Part shown: positions 17,753-26,238 of the stretch, piece by piece
Numbering within the stretch: the stretch's first letter is position 1
How the letters are laid out: every line of letters begins with the position of its first letter
Assembly: GCF_018223745.1 (NCBI RefSeq)
Contig: NZ_CP073653.1
Location: 1,541,001 to 1,605,000 of the forward strand
Direction of reading: 5' to 3'
DNA from: Clostridium beijerinckii
Lineage (GTDB): Bacteria; Bacillota; Clostridia; Clostridiales; Clostridiaceae
DNA length: 64,000 nucleotides
Made by a program: the position numbers and the translations under genes
The notes under the pieces: generated by a model
What the model was told of the DNA's origin: nothing
What the model saw: the letters and a program-made list of their open reading frames with translations, nothing else
Database searches by the model: none

Positions 17753-18649
17753 ATGATTACAGTTAGAGTACCAGCTACATCAGCAAATATGGGACCTGGA
17801 TTTGACACGCTTGGAATAGCATTAAATTTATACAATGATTTTGGGTTCAGGGAAATAGAAGATGGTTTGAAGTTTAATGGAATGCCAGAAGAGTTTTGTA
17901 ATGAAGATAATATTATTTACAAAGCAATGAAATATTGTTTTGATAAAGCGGGCTATAAAATAAAAGGATTAGAAATAAGTGAAATTAAACAAGATGTTCC
18001 AGTATCTAGAGGTCTTGGAAGTAGCTCTACATGTATAGTTGGGGGACTAGTAGGAGCTAACGAAATCTTGGGGAAGAAGTTTTCAGAAGAAGAGTTGTTG
18101 GAGATGGCTGTAGAAATTGAAGGGCATCCAGACAATGTTGCACCAGCCTTACTTGGGGGCATGGTTGTTGCAATAGTTGATGAAAACAAGACCTATTATG
18201 ATAAGATAGATGTAAAAGATGGAATTAAGTTTATTTCGATAATTCCTAATTTTAGATTATCAACTGAGGAAGCAAGAAAAGTGCTTCCGAAGGAAATAAG
18301 TTTAAAGGATGGAGTATATAATGTATCAAGAGCAGCTCTTATGGTTGCATGTTTTTCTAGCGGAAAATATGAATTATTAAGGTATGCATGTAAAGATGCC
18401 TTTCACCAAAATTACAGGAGTAAATTAATTCCTGGTTTTGAAGAGGTGTATAATAAGAGTTATGAATTAGGAGCTCTAGCTTGCTATCTAAGTGGAGCAG
18501 GTCCTACAATCATGGCGATTATCGATGAAAAGGATGAGCGCTTTAGCAATAAGCTTAAAGAATTCTTGCAAATAAAAGGATTGGAATGGAATATATTAGA
18601 GTTATCTTTAGATAATGCGGGGGCAACCATTATAGAAGGTACAAAATGA
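17753..18649 (+). CDS. thrB: Homoserine kinase
   Basis: A GHMP-family kinase that phosphorylates L-homoserine with ATP. 298 residues. The N-terminal VRVPATSANMGPGFDTLGIAL, the ATP loop VPVSRGLGSSSTCIVGGLVGA and the C-terminal LSGAGPTIMAI are diagnostic. It starts 11 nt after thrC behind a GGTGAT site. Its stop codon overlaps the next gene (ATGATGAG), indicating translational coupling. It competes with metA for homoserine. Confidence 0.97.
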   Translation: MITVRVPATSANMGPGFDTLGIALNLYNDFGFREIEDGLKFNGMPEEFCNEDNIIYKAMKYCFDKAGYKIKGLEISEIKQDVPVSRGLGSSSTCIVGGLVGANEILGKKFSEEELLEMAVEIEGHPDNVAPALLGGMVVAIVDENKTYYDKIDVKDGIKFISIIPNFRLSTEEARKVLPKEISLKDGVYNVSRAALMVACFSSGKYELLRYACKDAFHQNYRSKLIPGFEEVYNKSYELGALACYLSGAGPTIMAIIDEKDERFSNKLKEFLQIKGLEWNILELSLDNAGATIIEGTK

Positions 18650-19086
18650 TGAGTGGAGATTACTTAGTTATAGATAAAAGGGTTTTGCCTGATGTTTATG
18701 AAAAAGTTCTTTTTGCAAAAAAATTATTAAAAGATGGAAAAGTAAAAGAAATAACTGAAGCAGTAAAAATAGCAGGAATAAGTAGAAGTGTTTATTATAA
18801 ATATAGAGATTTCGTATTTGATTTTGCAGAAACTTCAGAGGGTAGAAAAGTTACCTATAATATTATATTTAAGAATGAAAAAGGACTTTTATCGAATATA
18901 AGTAATTATATTACAGAAAAAGGCGGAGACATTTTAACAATAAATCAAGGCATACCGTTAAATGGTTATGCTAATTTGAGTATAACCATAGATTTGTCTA
19001 CAGTAGATGGAGATATAAAAACATTGACAGAGGGTTTGCTTAACATAAGAAATGTTGAAAAAGTTGAATTTATAGGAATGGAATAG
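18646..19086 (+). CDS. UPF0735-type ACT-domain protein (YszB/PheB-like)
   Basis: 146 residues. The N-terminal half (DYLVIDKRVLPDVYEKVLFAKKLL...VKIAGISRSVYYKYRD) looks like a small helical DNA-binding-like module. The C-terminal half (about 77-146, NIIFKNEKGLLSNISNYITEKGGDILTIN) is an ACT domain, which usually binds amino acids. This architecture matches the UPF0735 family, named pheB in Bacillus. Its exact role is unsettled; sensing of an amino acid such as threonine, isoleucine or phenylalanine is an inference. It overlaps the thrB stop by 4 nt, and a strong terminator at 19082-19108 ends the operon. Confidence 0.9.
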   Translation: MMSGDYLVIDKRVLPDVYEKVLFAKKLLKDGKVKEITEAVKIAGISRSVYYKYRDFVFDFAETSEGRKVTYNIIFKNEKGLLSNISNYITEKGGDILTINQGIPLNGYANLSITIDLSTVDGDIKTLTEGLLNIRNVEKVEFIGME

Positions 19087-19108
19087 GAAGGGAAACCTTC
19101 CTATTTTA
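19082..19108 (+). terminator. Intrinsic terminator of the thrC-thrB-ACT operon
   Basis: Perfect 10-bp stem AATAGGAAGG / CCTTCCTATT with a GAAA tetraloop, followed by TTAATT. It overlaps the last codons of the ACT gene. Confidence 0.85.
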
Positions 19109-19291
19109 ATTATATAAATTTAAAAAATATAAAATCTGTTCAAAAATATGCTAGAATAAATTAAAGTCAGTAGAGACAAGTTTTATATGCAACAAGGAAG
19201 GTTTTATAGTAACTATAAAGATTAGAAATAGCACATTATTCAGAAATGGAGGTGTGTTTTTTATTACACAAAATTAAAATGGAGTGATTTC

Positions 19292-19846
19292 ATGATTAGA
19301 AATAAATATGAAAGTGATTATATGATTAAAAAGCTTGGATTAAATAGAATGTCAGAAAAGATATTTACGTATAATTCAACTTTAGATGAACTTAAAAGTT
19401 ATTTAGAAGAGAATACCTATAAATATTATAATATAAGAGATAAATCTGTATCAGGCGGTAAGTTTTTATATATGCTTACCAAAGATCAGGTGTTGCTAAA
19501 AAGCAAAAAATACAAGAGATATGCAGTATATGAGAGTTTAGCTATTGCAGATGATAGATTAATATTACAAGGTGACATAGAGATAGACAGAGATTTTATT
19601 ATGAGAGCATCGTTAAGTGATATAAAAGGAATATCAAATAGAATTGCAATGGAAAAGCCAGTATATAATATTTATAATTACGATCTAAAAGAAAAAAGAG
19701 ATCCGCCAATAAGTGGATTAGCTAAAGTTATAGATTATATATCACAAAATTCTTTAATTGACATGGTGGTTGAGTTCTCTCTGTTTGAAATACCGGTTGG
19801 AATAAACCAAGAAAATATAATAATTTGGGAATTAAGAAACTACTAA
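19292..19846 (+). CDS. Clostridial protein of unknown function
   Basis: 184 residues, ATG at 19292 behind GGAGTGATTTC. It is rich in Tyr, Lys, Asp and Ile, with no membrane segment or signal peptide. Notable stretches are KYYNIRDKSVSGGKFLYMLT, ILQGDIEIDRDFIMRASLSDI and the C-terminal VVEFSLFEIPVGINQENIIIWELR, which look like a compact, well-folded cytoplasmic domain. I do not recognise the family and propose no function. It stands alone. Confidence 0.7.
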   Translation: MIRNKYESDYMIKKLGLNRMSEKIFTYNSTLDELKSYLEENTYKYYNIRDKSVSGGKFLYMLTKDQVLLKSKKYKRYAVYESLAIADDRLILQGDIEIDRDFIMRASLSDIKGISNRIAMEKPVYNIYNYDLKEKRDPPISGLAKVIDYISQNSLIDMVVEFSLFEIPVGINQENIIIWELRNY

Positions 19847-20283
19847 AAAGTGATGACTAAAATTATATAGAAGTAAACATCATATATTTTTTAATGAAAA
19901 AACAAACTTCGTTTTCTTATGATTCATATGTTAAAATTTTTGCAAATGTAAATAAAAGGCACTCGTTATGAGTGCCTATCAATAATTAGAGAAAGCAAAG
20001 TGGAAAGTTTGAACTCTAACTTATTTGATTTTATTATAGCATAAAGAGGGGAATATATGAATGTCTGAAATAAAAAAACAATTCAGTATAAACACTATAA
20101 TTATTTATTTCGAGATGAATTAAAGAAAATACAAAAATATTGAAGAGTTTAGAAAATTCCGGTATGTTTAAACTACAAAAAATACAATTATTTTTTCAGC
20201 TTACAAGTAATGACATAAATTTACATGGAAAGATGTTATAATTTTATTGTAAAAGGGTTTTAAAATAAAAATGGGGTGAGATA
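19847..20283. other. Intergenic region with a hairpin and a decayed small reading frame
   Basis: A perfect 8-bp hairpin AGGCACTC/GAGTGCCT (19957-19977) is followed by T-rich sequence only on the minus strand. From an ATG at 20061 behind GAGGGG, a 20-codon frame encodes MSEIKKQFSIN. If a frameshift near 20092 is allowed, it continues as HYNYLFRDELKKIQKY. This suggests a short decayed gene (20061-20143). Nothing else is seen. Confidence 0.4.
20061..20143 (+). pseudogene. Possible frameshifted small gene remnant
   Basis: The first frame (from ATG 20061) ends at 20123. The +2-shifted frame from 20093 reads HYNYLFRDELKKIQKY before a TGA at 20141-20143. The amino-acid composition of the joined pieces is protein-like. 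Its identity is unknown. Confidence 0.25.
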
Positions 20284-20949
20284 ATGAGAGTATTATGTAA
20301 TAATTGTGGTTTAAAGTGTCATATTAAGGAATGGAAGGAAAGGCTTGATGATTTGCTAGCCAAAAAGCAAAATAACTTATTGGATGATGAAGTAATTTGC
20401 TTAAGTCAATCTATTGATGATTTAATATCTGACTGTATATTTTGCAACACAAGCAATTTATATAGTTCCAATCGAAGAAATACTGGTGAAAGAGATTCTA
20501 TTTTATACTACTATGGAGAGCAGCATTTAATTGTTAATTTATATAACTACATAGAAGAAGGAATAAGAAGTGAAGAAAATATCTACATTTCTGTTGAGAA
20601 AAATCTTTATAAGAGATTAGAAAATTATCTTATAATCAATAGAATTCCTACAGAAAAATTTAAATTTATGTGTTTAAAAGATATTAAATCAATGATTGAG
20701 AATAATGACAAATCTATTAAATTAAGAGAAGAAAAATCTAGGTGGATAGTTCAACCATCTTTACAAAAGCACTTTTTATATGCAGAAAGTACTTTAAACA
20801 AACATACTAAAGATTTAGATTTGGACATTCTCTATGTATATGATGCTTATGAGCATATTCATAGAAATGCTAAGAGTGAGTTAAGCTCTAAACTATTAGG
20901 AAAATGTCAATATTCACTAAAAAGAGAAAGTCATGAATTATGGGTTTAA
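20284..20949 (+). CDS. Spo0E-like aspartyl-phosphate phosphatase domain fused to a MEDS sensory domain
   Basis: 221 residues, ATG after GGGGTGAGATA. Residues about 15-52 (KEWKERLDDLLAKKQ...LSQSIDDLI) match the short Spo0E family, including the SQ-x-(L/I)D-x-LI motif. That family dephosphorylates Spo0A~P and restrains sporulation in Bacillus. From about residue 68 (GERDSILYYYGEQHLIVNLYNYIEEGIRSEENI) the protein resembles the MEDS domain found in DcmR-type sensors. Cysteine pairs bracket the Spo0E part: C5-x2-C8-x3-C12 before and C51-x2-C54 after. A metal or redox switch is possible (inference). It is monocistronic, with a terminator at 20964. Confidence 0.78.
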   Translation: MRVLCNNCGLKCHIKEWKERLDDLLAKKQNNLLDDEVICLSQSIDDLISDCIFCNTSNLYSSNRRNTGERDSILYYYGEQHLIVNLYNYIEEGIRSEENIYISVEKNLYKRLENYLIINRIPTEKFKFMCLKDIKSMIENNDKSIKLREEKSRWIVQPSLQKHFLYAESTLNKHTKDLDLDILYVYDAYEHIHRNAKSELSSKLLGKCQYSLKRESHELWV

Positions 20950-20963
20950 AAATAATGTGGATT

Positions 20964-20992
20964 TAAGAGTCTTATAGTTAAGGCTCTTTTTT
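20964..20992 (+). terminator. Intrinsic terminator after the Spo0E-MEDS gene
   Basis: AAGAGTCT (20964-20971) pairs with AGGCTCTT (one G-U) and is followed by TTTTG. Confidence 0.75.
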
Positions 20993-21250
20993 GTGTTACA
21001 GGATCACTGATAAAGGCAAAGTCTTCAAAAATATAAAATAAAAATAGCCTTATTGTTGTATGGAATTATAAAGATGTTAGGTTATAAAATTGGATTATTT
21101 AAAGGAATTAAGTAATGTGGAAATTTCAAAATGATACAACTAAGCGTGGCGTATACCTCCTTGTTCATGATCAGTAGAAAAATGCTTAAATTTCAGACAA
21201 GCTCCTATAAAGGAGGAGCTTGTATATACATTTGTAATTATAAAGAGTAT
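20993..21250. other. Convergent spacer with a 10-bp inverted repeat
   Basis: ACAAGCTCCT (21197-21206) and AGGAGCTTGT (21214-21223) form a perfect stem with a 7-nt loop, just beyond the stop of the minus-strand gene. No strong U-run follows on either strand. Nothing else is seen. Confidence 0.5.
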
Positions 21251-21592
21251 TTATCTGCCATTTATATTGATTGGTGAAAATGATATGCTGCCATCACCAA
21301 TTATTATAATTTTATAATCATATTTCATAGGACGCAGTACATATTTCATTGAATGTCCTTCGAACCTTATAGATTGTTGAATTCTTTTATTACTATCGAA
21401 AATAATCATAAAAACTTCGTTAGGAGAAAGGTTCTGAACATTATACATAACATTTTGCATGATACTTAAATCTGATATAGTGTAGAATCCTTCTGAAAAG
21501 TTTTGAGGGAGAGATGCAGCAGTGGCAGTCGTTTTATTAATATTAAATGTGATTAGTAAAATAATAGAAAGTATAAAAGTAAATTTTTTCAT
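21251..21592 (-). CDS. Small exported protein of unknown function
   Basis: 113 residues with a classic signal peptide (MKKFTFILSIILLITFNIN) and a likely cleavage near ATAASLP, giving a mature protein of about 85 residues. The ATG at 21592 follows AAAGGTGG. The mature part (SEGFYTISDLSIMQNVMYNVQN...PNEVFMIIFDSNKRIQQSIRFEG) looks like a single beta-rich domain. I do not recognise the family. It is transcribed away from the acyltransferase gene. Confidence 0.75.
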   Translation of the reverse strand: MKKFTFILSIILLITFNINKTTATAASLPQNFSEGFYTISDLSIMQNVMYNVQNLSPNEVFMIIFDSNKRIQQSIRFEGHSMKYVLRPMKYDYKIIIIGDGSISFSPININGR

Positions 21593-22184
21593 TATTTAGC
21601 CACCTTTCATAATTTAAATTAAAATATTGAACCGCTCAAATTTTATTATTAGAATTTAGATAAAATATATAACAGAAATATGTTAGAAGATTAATATGAA
21701 TACTAGGAATTAATGAATATAAAGTAAATGTATCTGGTAAGATTGATTAGTAATTACGTTGCCATAATGAATATAGTTGTAGTCGATATTATTAGAGGAT
21801 GAGAAGTATAGATTACTTAAAGTTGAGTTTCCAATTTTTTGCGTAATATCAATAAGCTAAAAACATATAAATAAAAAAAAGGAGAATTAGTTCCAAATAG
21901 ATAGACCCCATTAGAAATGTATAGGGGATAGCTTGGGGATGTATTTTGTAAGATAATAAAGTGATTTCTATTAATAAAAATTTAAAGAATGTTGAAATAT
22001 TGTTAAAAATTTTAGAATATTAACTATATATAGTCATTAGGCGTGATATAGTTAATATTCAGTAGAAATATAAGTTGAAAATAAATGCTATTATAACAGT
22101 AAATTATGATATAATTTACCAGTGATAATAGAAAGTTTAAGTATAAGACTATTAAGTTAGTTTTATTGACATGAGGTGTATGCG
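21593..22184. other. Divergent intergenic region with a long inverted repeat
   Basis: 592 bp without a gene. It contains a run of C/G blocks (GACCCCATT..ATAGGGGATAGCTTGGGGAT, about 21904-21940) that could fold. It also contains a perfect 15-bp inverted repeat, listed separately. The function of both is unknown. Confidence 0.45.
22015..22060. repeat. Perfect 15-bp inverted repeat upstream of the acyltransferase
   Basis: GAATATTAACTATAT (22015-22029) and ATATAGTTAATATTC (22046-22060) are exact reverse complements separated by 16 nt. There is no U-run, so it is not a typical terminator. An operator or RNA structure is possible. Confidence 0.75.
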
Positions 22185-23324
22185 GTGGAAAATACAGAAA
22201 TTGACTCGAAGATTAATATGTTTGAAAGAAAAATAGGAAGAAGCTCTAATTTGGAGTTACTAAGAATTTTGGCGATAATAATGATTATTGCACATCATTA
22301 TTCTGTTCATGGTGGATGGGATATTCCTAACGAACTAAGTTACAACAGGATAATTGTCCAATTTTTAAGTTTAGGTGGGAAATTAGGTGTTAATTGCTTT
22401 GTTTTAATTACAGGATACTTTATGATTAATTCAAAATTTAATATAAAAAAGTTTGCTAAAATTGTAGGACAAGTTTTCTTTTATTCTGTAGTTATAATGC
22501 TGATTTTTAAATTATTCGGAATATCTCATATAGGAATTAGAGAAACTGCTAAATCATTTTTCCCTATAATATTTTCTAAGTATTGGTTTGCTACTACATA
22601 TGTGGAATTATATATACTATCCCCATATTTAAATAAGCTTATCAATTATTGTACGCAAAAAGAGAATAAGATATTGATTACCATACTGATTGTAGTGTTA
22701 TCAGTCATACCTACTTTTTCAAATTCATTACTTGAAATTGATAATCTATCTTGGTTTGTATTTTTGTATTTAGTTGCAAGTTATATAAGGAAATATCAAC
22801 ATAAGTTTTTTGATAAGACGAAATTACTTTTAGTGATATTTACTAGCAGCTATATCTTAATAATGTTCTCGGTAGTTATACTCGATGTGTTATCTCTAAG
22901 AATAAATGATTTTCCTATTGATCCTACATTTTTAAGAGAGATGAATTCCCTACCAATGTTTATTTGCTCGATTTCATTATTTCTTTATTTTAAAAAATTA
23001 GATATTGGATCTAAAAAGATAATTAATAGTATATCTTTAACTACATTTGGAATATATTTGATTCATGATAATAATCTTGTTCGGAGTTACTTATGGGAAC
23101 ATATTGCTAAAAATAATTCCTTTTACAATTCAAGATGGTTGTCGCTTCATGCTATAATTACTATTTCTCTTGTATTTTTCATATGCATGGTTATTGAAGG
23201 GATGAGAATTAATTTTGTCGAAAAACCAGCTATGAAGTTTTGGGATAGGGAAATAGAGAGCAAATTCCTAAATAAAAGTAGAAATTATATAGATAGATCT
23301 TTCTCCCAACATATATCAAATTAA
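22185..23324 (+). CDS. Membrane acyltransferase, acyltransferase-3 (OafA/YrhL-like) family
   Basis: 379 residues with about ten hydrophobic segments. The N-terminal NLELLRILAIIMIIAHHYSVHGG carries the R and H residues characteristic of acyltransferase-3 proteins. These O-acetylate extracellular carbohydrates or lipids. Also seen are VNCFVLITGYFMI and, near the C-terminus, TFGIYLIHDNN and VEKPAM. The frame opens at a GTG (22176), but the GTG at 22185 lies 8 nt after ATGAGG and is the better start. The neighbours give no hint of the substrate. It is probably a surface polysaccharide modifier. Confidence 0.9.
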   Translation: MENTEIDSKINMFERKIGRSSNLELLRILAIIMIIAHHYSVHGGWDIPNELSYNRIIVQFLSLGGKLGVNCFVLITGYFMINSKFNIKKFAKIVGQVFFYSVVIMLIFKLFGISHIGIRETAKSFFPIIFSKYWFATTYVELYILSPYLNKLINYCTQKENKILITILIVVLSVIPTFSNSLLEIDNLSWFVFLYLVASYIRKYQHKFFDKTKLLLVIFTSSYILIMFSVVILDVLSLRINDFPIDPTFLREMNSLPMFICSISLFLYFKKLDIGSKKIINSISLTTFGIYLIHDNNLVRSYLWEHIAKNNSFYNSRWLSLHAIITISLVFFICMVIEGMRINFVEKPAMKFWDREIESKFLNKSRNYIDRSFSQHISN

Positions 23325-23883
23325 GAATGAGAATTTTATTGTCTAGATTTCATTATTGTTATGAACTAAAACTTATATTAAATTATTAAGAGATGCAGAC
23401 TTAGAAGTTACAAATATTTCTGAGTTTGTTTTTTTTATTCCTTAGTTATCTATATGAAGCCAAATTGGTGGACATTGAGTTGATTCGTTGTGGGTATAAA
23501 TCACGAGAAGACTGATTCATTTAAAGAAGTCTTAAGATTAGTAGGAGATTTATGCTTCACAGTATTATGGAGCTGTCTTAAGTAGTTTTATGAGCAGCTT
23601 AATGCATAATAAGATGAATCATAAATTAGTATAAACTTTGAATGAGTGAGTATACTAAAGTCAAGAATAATATGCAAAATAGAAATTTAGATATAAGTAC
23701 ATAAGATATTACAAAAGAAGATTTTAGGACTATATACCTTATATAATATAGATTAATGATGATAATGTTTAGTCATGTTAGTCTATATGTTATTTAGAAA
23801 TAATATTTATATATCATTATGTGGCTTACTGATACAAATTTTTAACATGAGTTAAATCTAAAGAAGTGTAAGGAGAGATAATT
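23325..23883. other. Gene-free region
   Basis: 559 bp, AT-rich, with stop codons in all frames and no persuasive RNA gene. A T-run (about 23430) may end acyltransferase transcription. A good ribosome site at its right end serves the 46-residue gene at 23884. Confidence 0.5.
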
Positions 23884-24024
23884 ATGACTAATAAACGTAA
23901 AGTCACTAAAAAGCAAATGGCATCATTAGGATTAAGAAAGACTGAAAATGGAGATTATGATTACATAAATCCAAATGATCCAAATTCAAAATATAAACCT
24001 GTAAGAAAAGAGCCAAATAAATAA
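23884..24024 (+). CDS. 46-residue basic microprotein of unknown function
   Basis: Too short for routine gene finding but well supported: AAGGAGAG lies 8 nt upstream of the ATG, and a strong terminator overlaps the stop codon. The protein is lysine-rich at the N-terminus (MTNKRKVTKKQMASLGLRKT), with an Asn/Pro/Tyr-rich middle (DYDYINPNDPNSKYKP). It has no cysteine, signal peptide or membrane segment. It lies just before the anti-sigma/sigma cluster but is separated from it by the terminator. I do not recognise it. Confidence 0.7.
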   Translation: MTNKRKVTKKQMASLGLRKTENGDYDYINPNDPNSKYKPVRKEPNK

Positions 24025-24036
24025 GGCTCTTTTTTA
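24006..24036 (+). terminator. Intrinsic terminator overlapping the end of the 46-residue gene
   Basis: AAAAGAGCC (24006-24014) pairs with GGCTCTTTT (24025-24033) and continues into TTTTTATTTT. Its left arm encodes the last codons. Confidence 0.85.
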
Positions 24037-24072
24037 TTTTAATTAAATTTATTTAAATTCTATAAGCAGTAT

Positions 24073-24099
24073 TGTCAGATTTCATAATAATAATACGAA
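24073..24099 (+). promoter_or_regulatory. Predicted ECF-type promoter of the solo anti-sigma gene
   Basis: TTGTCAGATTT followed by ACGAA. The distance from TGTCAG (24073) to ACGAA (24095) is 22 nt. The same pair with the same spacing precedes the sigma factor operon (25614/25636). The -10-like ACGAA differs from the TATAAT of sigma-A. Confidence 0.6.
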
Positions 24100-24241
24100 T
24101 TATATTATGAAAAGCAAAAAAACAACTGACAGAAGTTTTGCAGTACTTATTAAAACCAGGGTTTTAAATTTATTAAGAAGAGTAAACAAAAAATAGTTAC
24201 TTTATGTAAAAGAAAATAACTATTGGGAGGGATTTTATAAC

Positions 24242-25315
24242 TTGGAGAATAAACTAGTTGAAAAATTAGATGATTTAAACATTAGCGATACTGATTTGTT
24301 GCTATCTAAAGATATAAAGTTATCATTAGATGATATTACTATAAAGAGGATTGAAAAATTAGTTGGCAAAAAAGCTGGCTATTATAATTCAAATAATACG
24401 TTTAAAGAAAAGGTAAATTATATTTTAGGGGGAATTTATATGAAAAGAAAAATAGCTTTAGTACTATCTGTTGTAGCGTTTTCAAGTTTAGGGGGAGGCG
24501 TATATGCTCATGCAAAAACCACTCCTGTAGCATACGTTAGTGTGGATATTAATCCAAGTATTGAATTATCAGTAAATACATTTGATCAAGTTATTTCAGC
24601 AGAATCATATAATGAAGATGGTAAAAAAGTGTTGGAAGATACTAACCTAGTAAATAGCGATGTTGATGATGCAGTTAAGAATATTATTACAAATGCAGTT
24701 TCAGATGGATATATAAAGGAAGACGGTACATCGGCAGTTGAAATTACTACAGCTACGGATAAAGATAATGTGGCAACGAAGTTAGATGAATCTTTAAAAC
24801 AAATTGCTGACAAATCATTAGAGGAAAATAACATAGAAGCAACAGTTGAAACTCAGAATGTTGCTCTTTCAAGAAGAGATGAAGCAAGAAAGTTAGGAAT
24901 AACTCCAGGCAAACTAAACTTGATACAAAAACTACAGGAATTAGATCCAACTATAAATGTAGAAGATTATAAATCAAGTTCTGTAAAAGATATACAAAAG
25001 AAGACTAAAGAATTAAAGAAGATCAATAATAATGAAGAGACTACAGTTAAAGATGATGCAAATACTGGTGGAAACGTAGAAGATGATACTAATCAAGATG
25101 CAGCTTCAGAAGAGAAAATAAGCAATTCTTCTTCTAAATCAAATGGAAATGGAAGTATCAAGAAAGAAGAGAATAGTGATTCATCTAGCAAAAAAGAAGA
25201 AAATGCCACAGAAGTTGAAAAATCAAAAGATAATTCAGCTAAAACTCAAAAACAAAGTGATAACGGTAATTCAAACTCACAGAATGGTAATAAGGATAAA
25301 AATAAAAATAACTAA
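24242..25315 (+). CDS. RsgI-like transmembrane anti-sigma factor, solo paralogue
   Basis: 357 residues, TTG start after GGGAGGG; the homologous paralogue also starts with TTG. Layout: cytoplasmic N-terminus (1-62, LDDLNISDTDLLLSKDI), one membrane segment (about 72-92 after MKRKIAL), an extracellular RsgI-type domain beginning TTPVAYVSVDINPSIELSVN, a conserved RRDEARKLGITPGKLNLIQKLQ block, and a low-complexity Ser/Lys/Asn/Glu tail that may contact the cell wall. In studied RsgI proteins the Asn-Pro bond in the INP motif undergoes autoproteolysis during signalling; the motif is present here. No sigma gene adjoins it upstream. Sigma binding is inferred from the paralogue at 26239. Confidence 0.85.
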   Translation: MENKLVEKLDDLNISDTDLLLSKDIKLSLDDITIKRIEKLVGKKAGYYNSNNTFKEKVNYILGGIYMKRKIALVLSVVAFSSLGGGVYAHAKTTPVAYVSVDINPSIELSVNTFDQVISAESYNEDGKKVLEDTNLVNSDVDDAVKNIITNAVSDGYIKEDGTSAVEITTATDKDNVATKLDESLKQIADKSLEENNIEATVETQNVALSRRDEARKLGITPGKLNLIQKLQELDPTINVEDYKSSSVKDIQKKTKELKKINNNEETTVKDDANTGGNVEDDTNQDAASEEKISNSSSKSNGNGSIKKEENSDSSSKKEENATEVEKSKDNSAKTQKQSDNGNSNSQNGNKDKNKNN

Positions 25316-25322
25316 ATAGTTT

Positions 25323-25368
25323 AAAATGAGTAGCTAATATAGAAAATAATAATAGCTACTCATTTTTG
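25323..25368 (+). terminator. Intrinsic terminator after the solo anti-sigma gene
   Basis: AAAATGAGTAGCTA (25323-25336) pairs with TAGCTACTCATTTT (25353-25366), 14 bp, then T. Confidence 0.88.
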
Positions 25369-25682
25369 TATGTATGCGATAACAAATTTGAATTTATAAC
25401 TCTATTAAATCAAGTGAAAGAGCAGAATAATAAATTTAATTTAAATATATATCAGCTAAATAGTATAAAAAATCATTATTGAAGAATCACTAGTAATAGC
25501 ATTAATAGGATTTATCTATATATTTAATATATATTACATAGAACAGGAGAGAAAAGAAAATATAAGTATTTATCATTGATAATGTAAAAGTTAATATATT
25601 TTTTGAAATTTATTGTCAGATTTTATTTATGTATTACGAACTGTATAATATATAACGAAATTTTAGGGGAAGAAGGTGCGTT
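25369..25682. other. Intergenic region upstream of the sigma factor gene
   Basis: AT-rich, no gene seen. Its right end holds the predicted sigma-dependent promoter at 25614-25640. Confidence 0.5.
25614..25640 (+). promoter_or_regulatory. Predicted ECF-type promoter of the sigma/anti-sigma operon
   Basis: TTGTCAGATTT and ACGAA with the same 22-nt start-to-start distance as the motif at 24073. It lies about 45 nt before the sigma start codon, consistent with autoregulation. Confidence 0.6.
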
Positions 25683-26237
25683 TTGATTTCGGATATTGAA
25701 TTACTAAACCTTTTGGATACGAAACCGGAAATAGGCCTTAAGAAGCTGATGGATAACTATATGGCACTTATTTACACAATAATATTTAATAAACTTTCTG
25801 GAATGTATTCAAAAGAAGATATAGAAGAATGTGTAAGTGATGTGTTTTTTGAAGTATTTCATTATAAAAATAGAATTGATTTAGATAAGGGATCAATTAA
25901 AGCCTTTTTGGCAATTATAGCAAAAAGAAAAGCTATAGATATGTATAGAAAAAATAAAAATAATAATCATCTTCCAATAGATGATGTAGCCCAAGAATTA
26001 CATAGTGTTGTAGATGATGCAGCACATTCGATTTTATTAAAAGAAAGCAATTCTGAGCTTATAAATGCTATAAAATCATTAGGAGAACCTGATAGTGAAA
26101 TAATTATAAGAAAATATTACTTACATCAAAGCTCGAAAGACATTTCCAGTGATCTGGGTTTAAAAGTTAATACAATTGATAAAAAAGTCTCTAGATGTAT
26201 GGAAAAATTAAAAAAATTATTGGGAGGTGGGAGATAA
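25683..26237 (+). CDS. ECF-type RNA polymerase sigma-70 family factor
   Basis: 184 residues with a TTG start 6 nt after AAGG. Region 2 (about 20-85) includes MDNYMALIYTIIFNKL, YSKEDIEECVSDVFFEVF and FLAIIAKRKAIDMYRK. Region 4 (about 120-180) includes PDSEIIIRKYYLHQSSKDISSDLGLKVNTIDKKVSRCMEKLKKL, a helix-turn-helix that reads the -35 box. It lacks region 3, as in ECF factors. The next gene, one nucleotide after the stop, is its probable membrane anti-sigma partner. The promoter motif it shares with the solo anti-sigma gene suggests both are its targets. The signal is unknown; RsgI-type systems often sense polysaccharides or cell-wall state. Confidence 0.93.
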   Translation: MISDIELLNLLDTKPEIGLKKLMDNYMALIYTIIFNKLSGMYSKEDIEECVSDVFFEVFHYKNRIDLDKGSIKAFLAIIAKRKAIDMYRKNKNNNHLPIDDVAQELHSVVDDAAHSILLKESNSELINAIKSLGEPDSEIIIRKYYLHQSSKDISSDLGLKVNTIDKKVSRCMEKLKKLLGGGR

Positions 26238-26238
26238 A

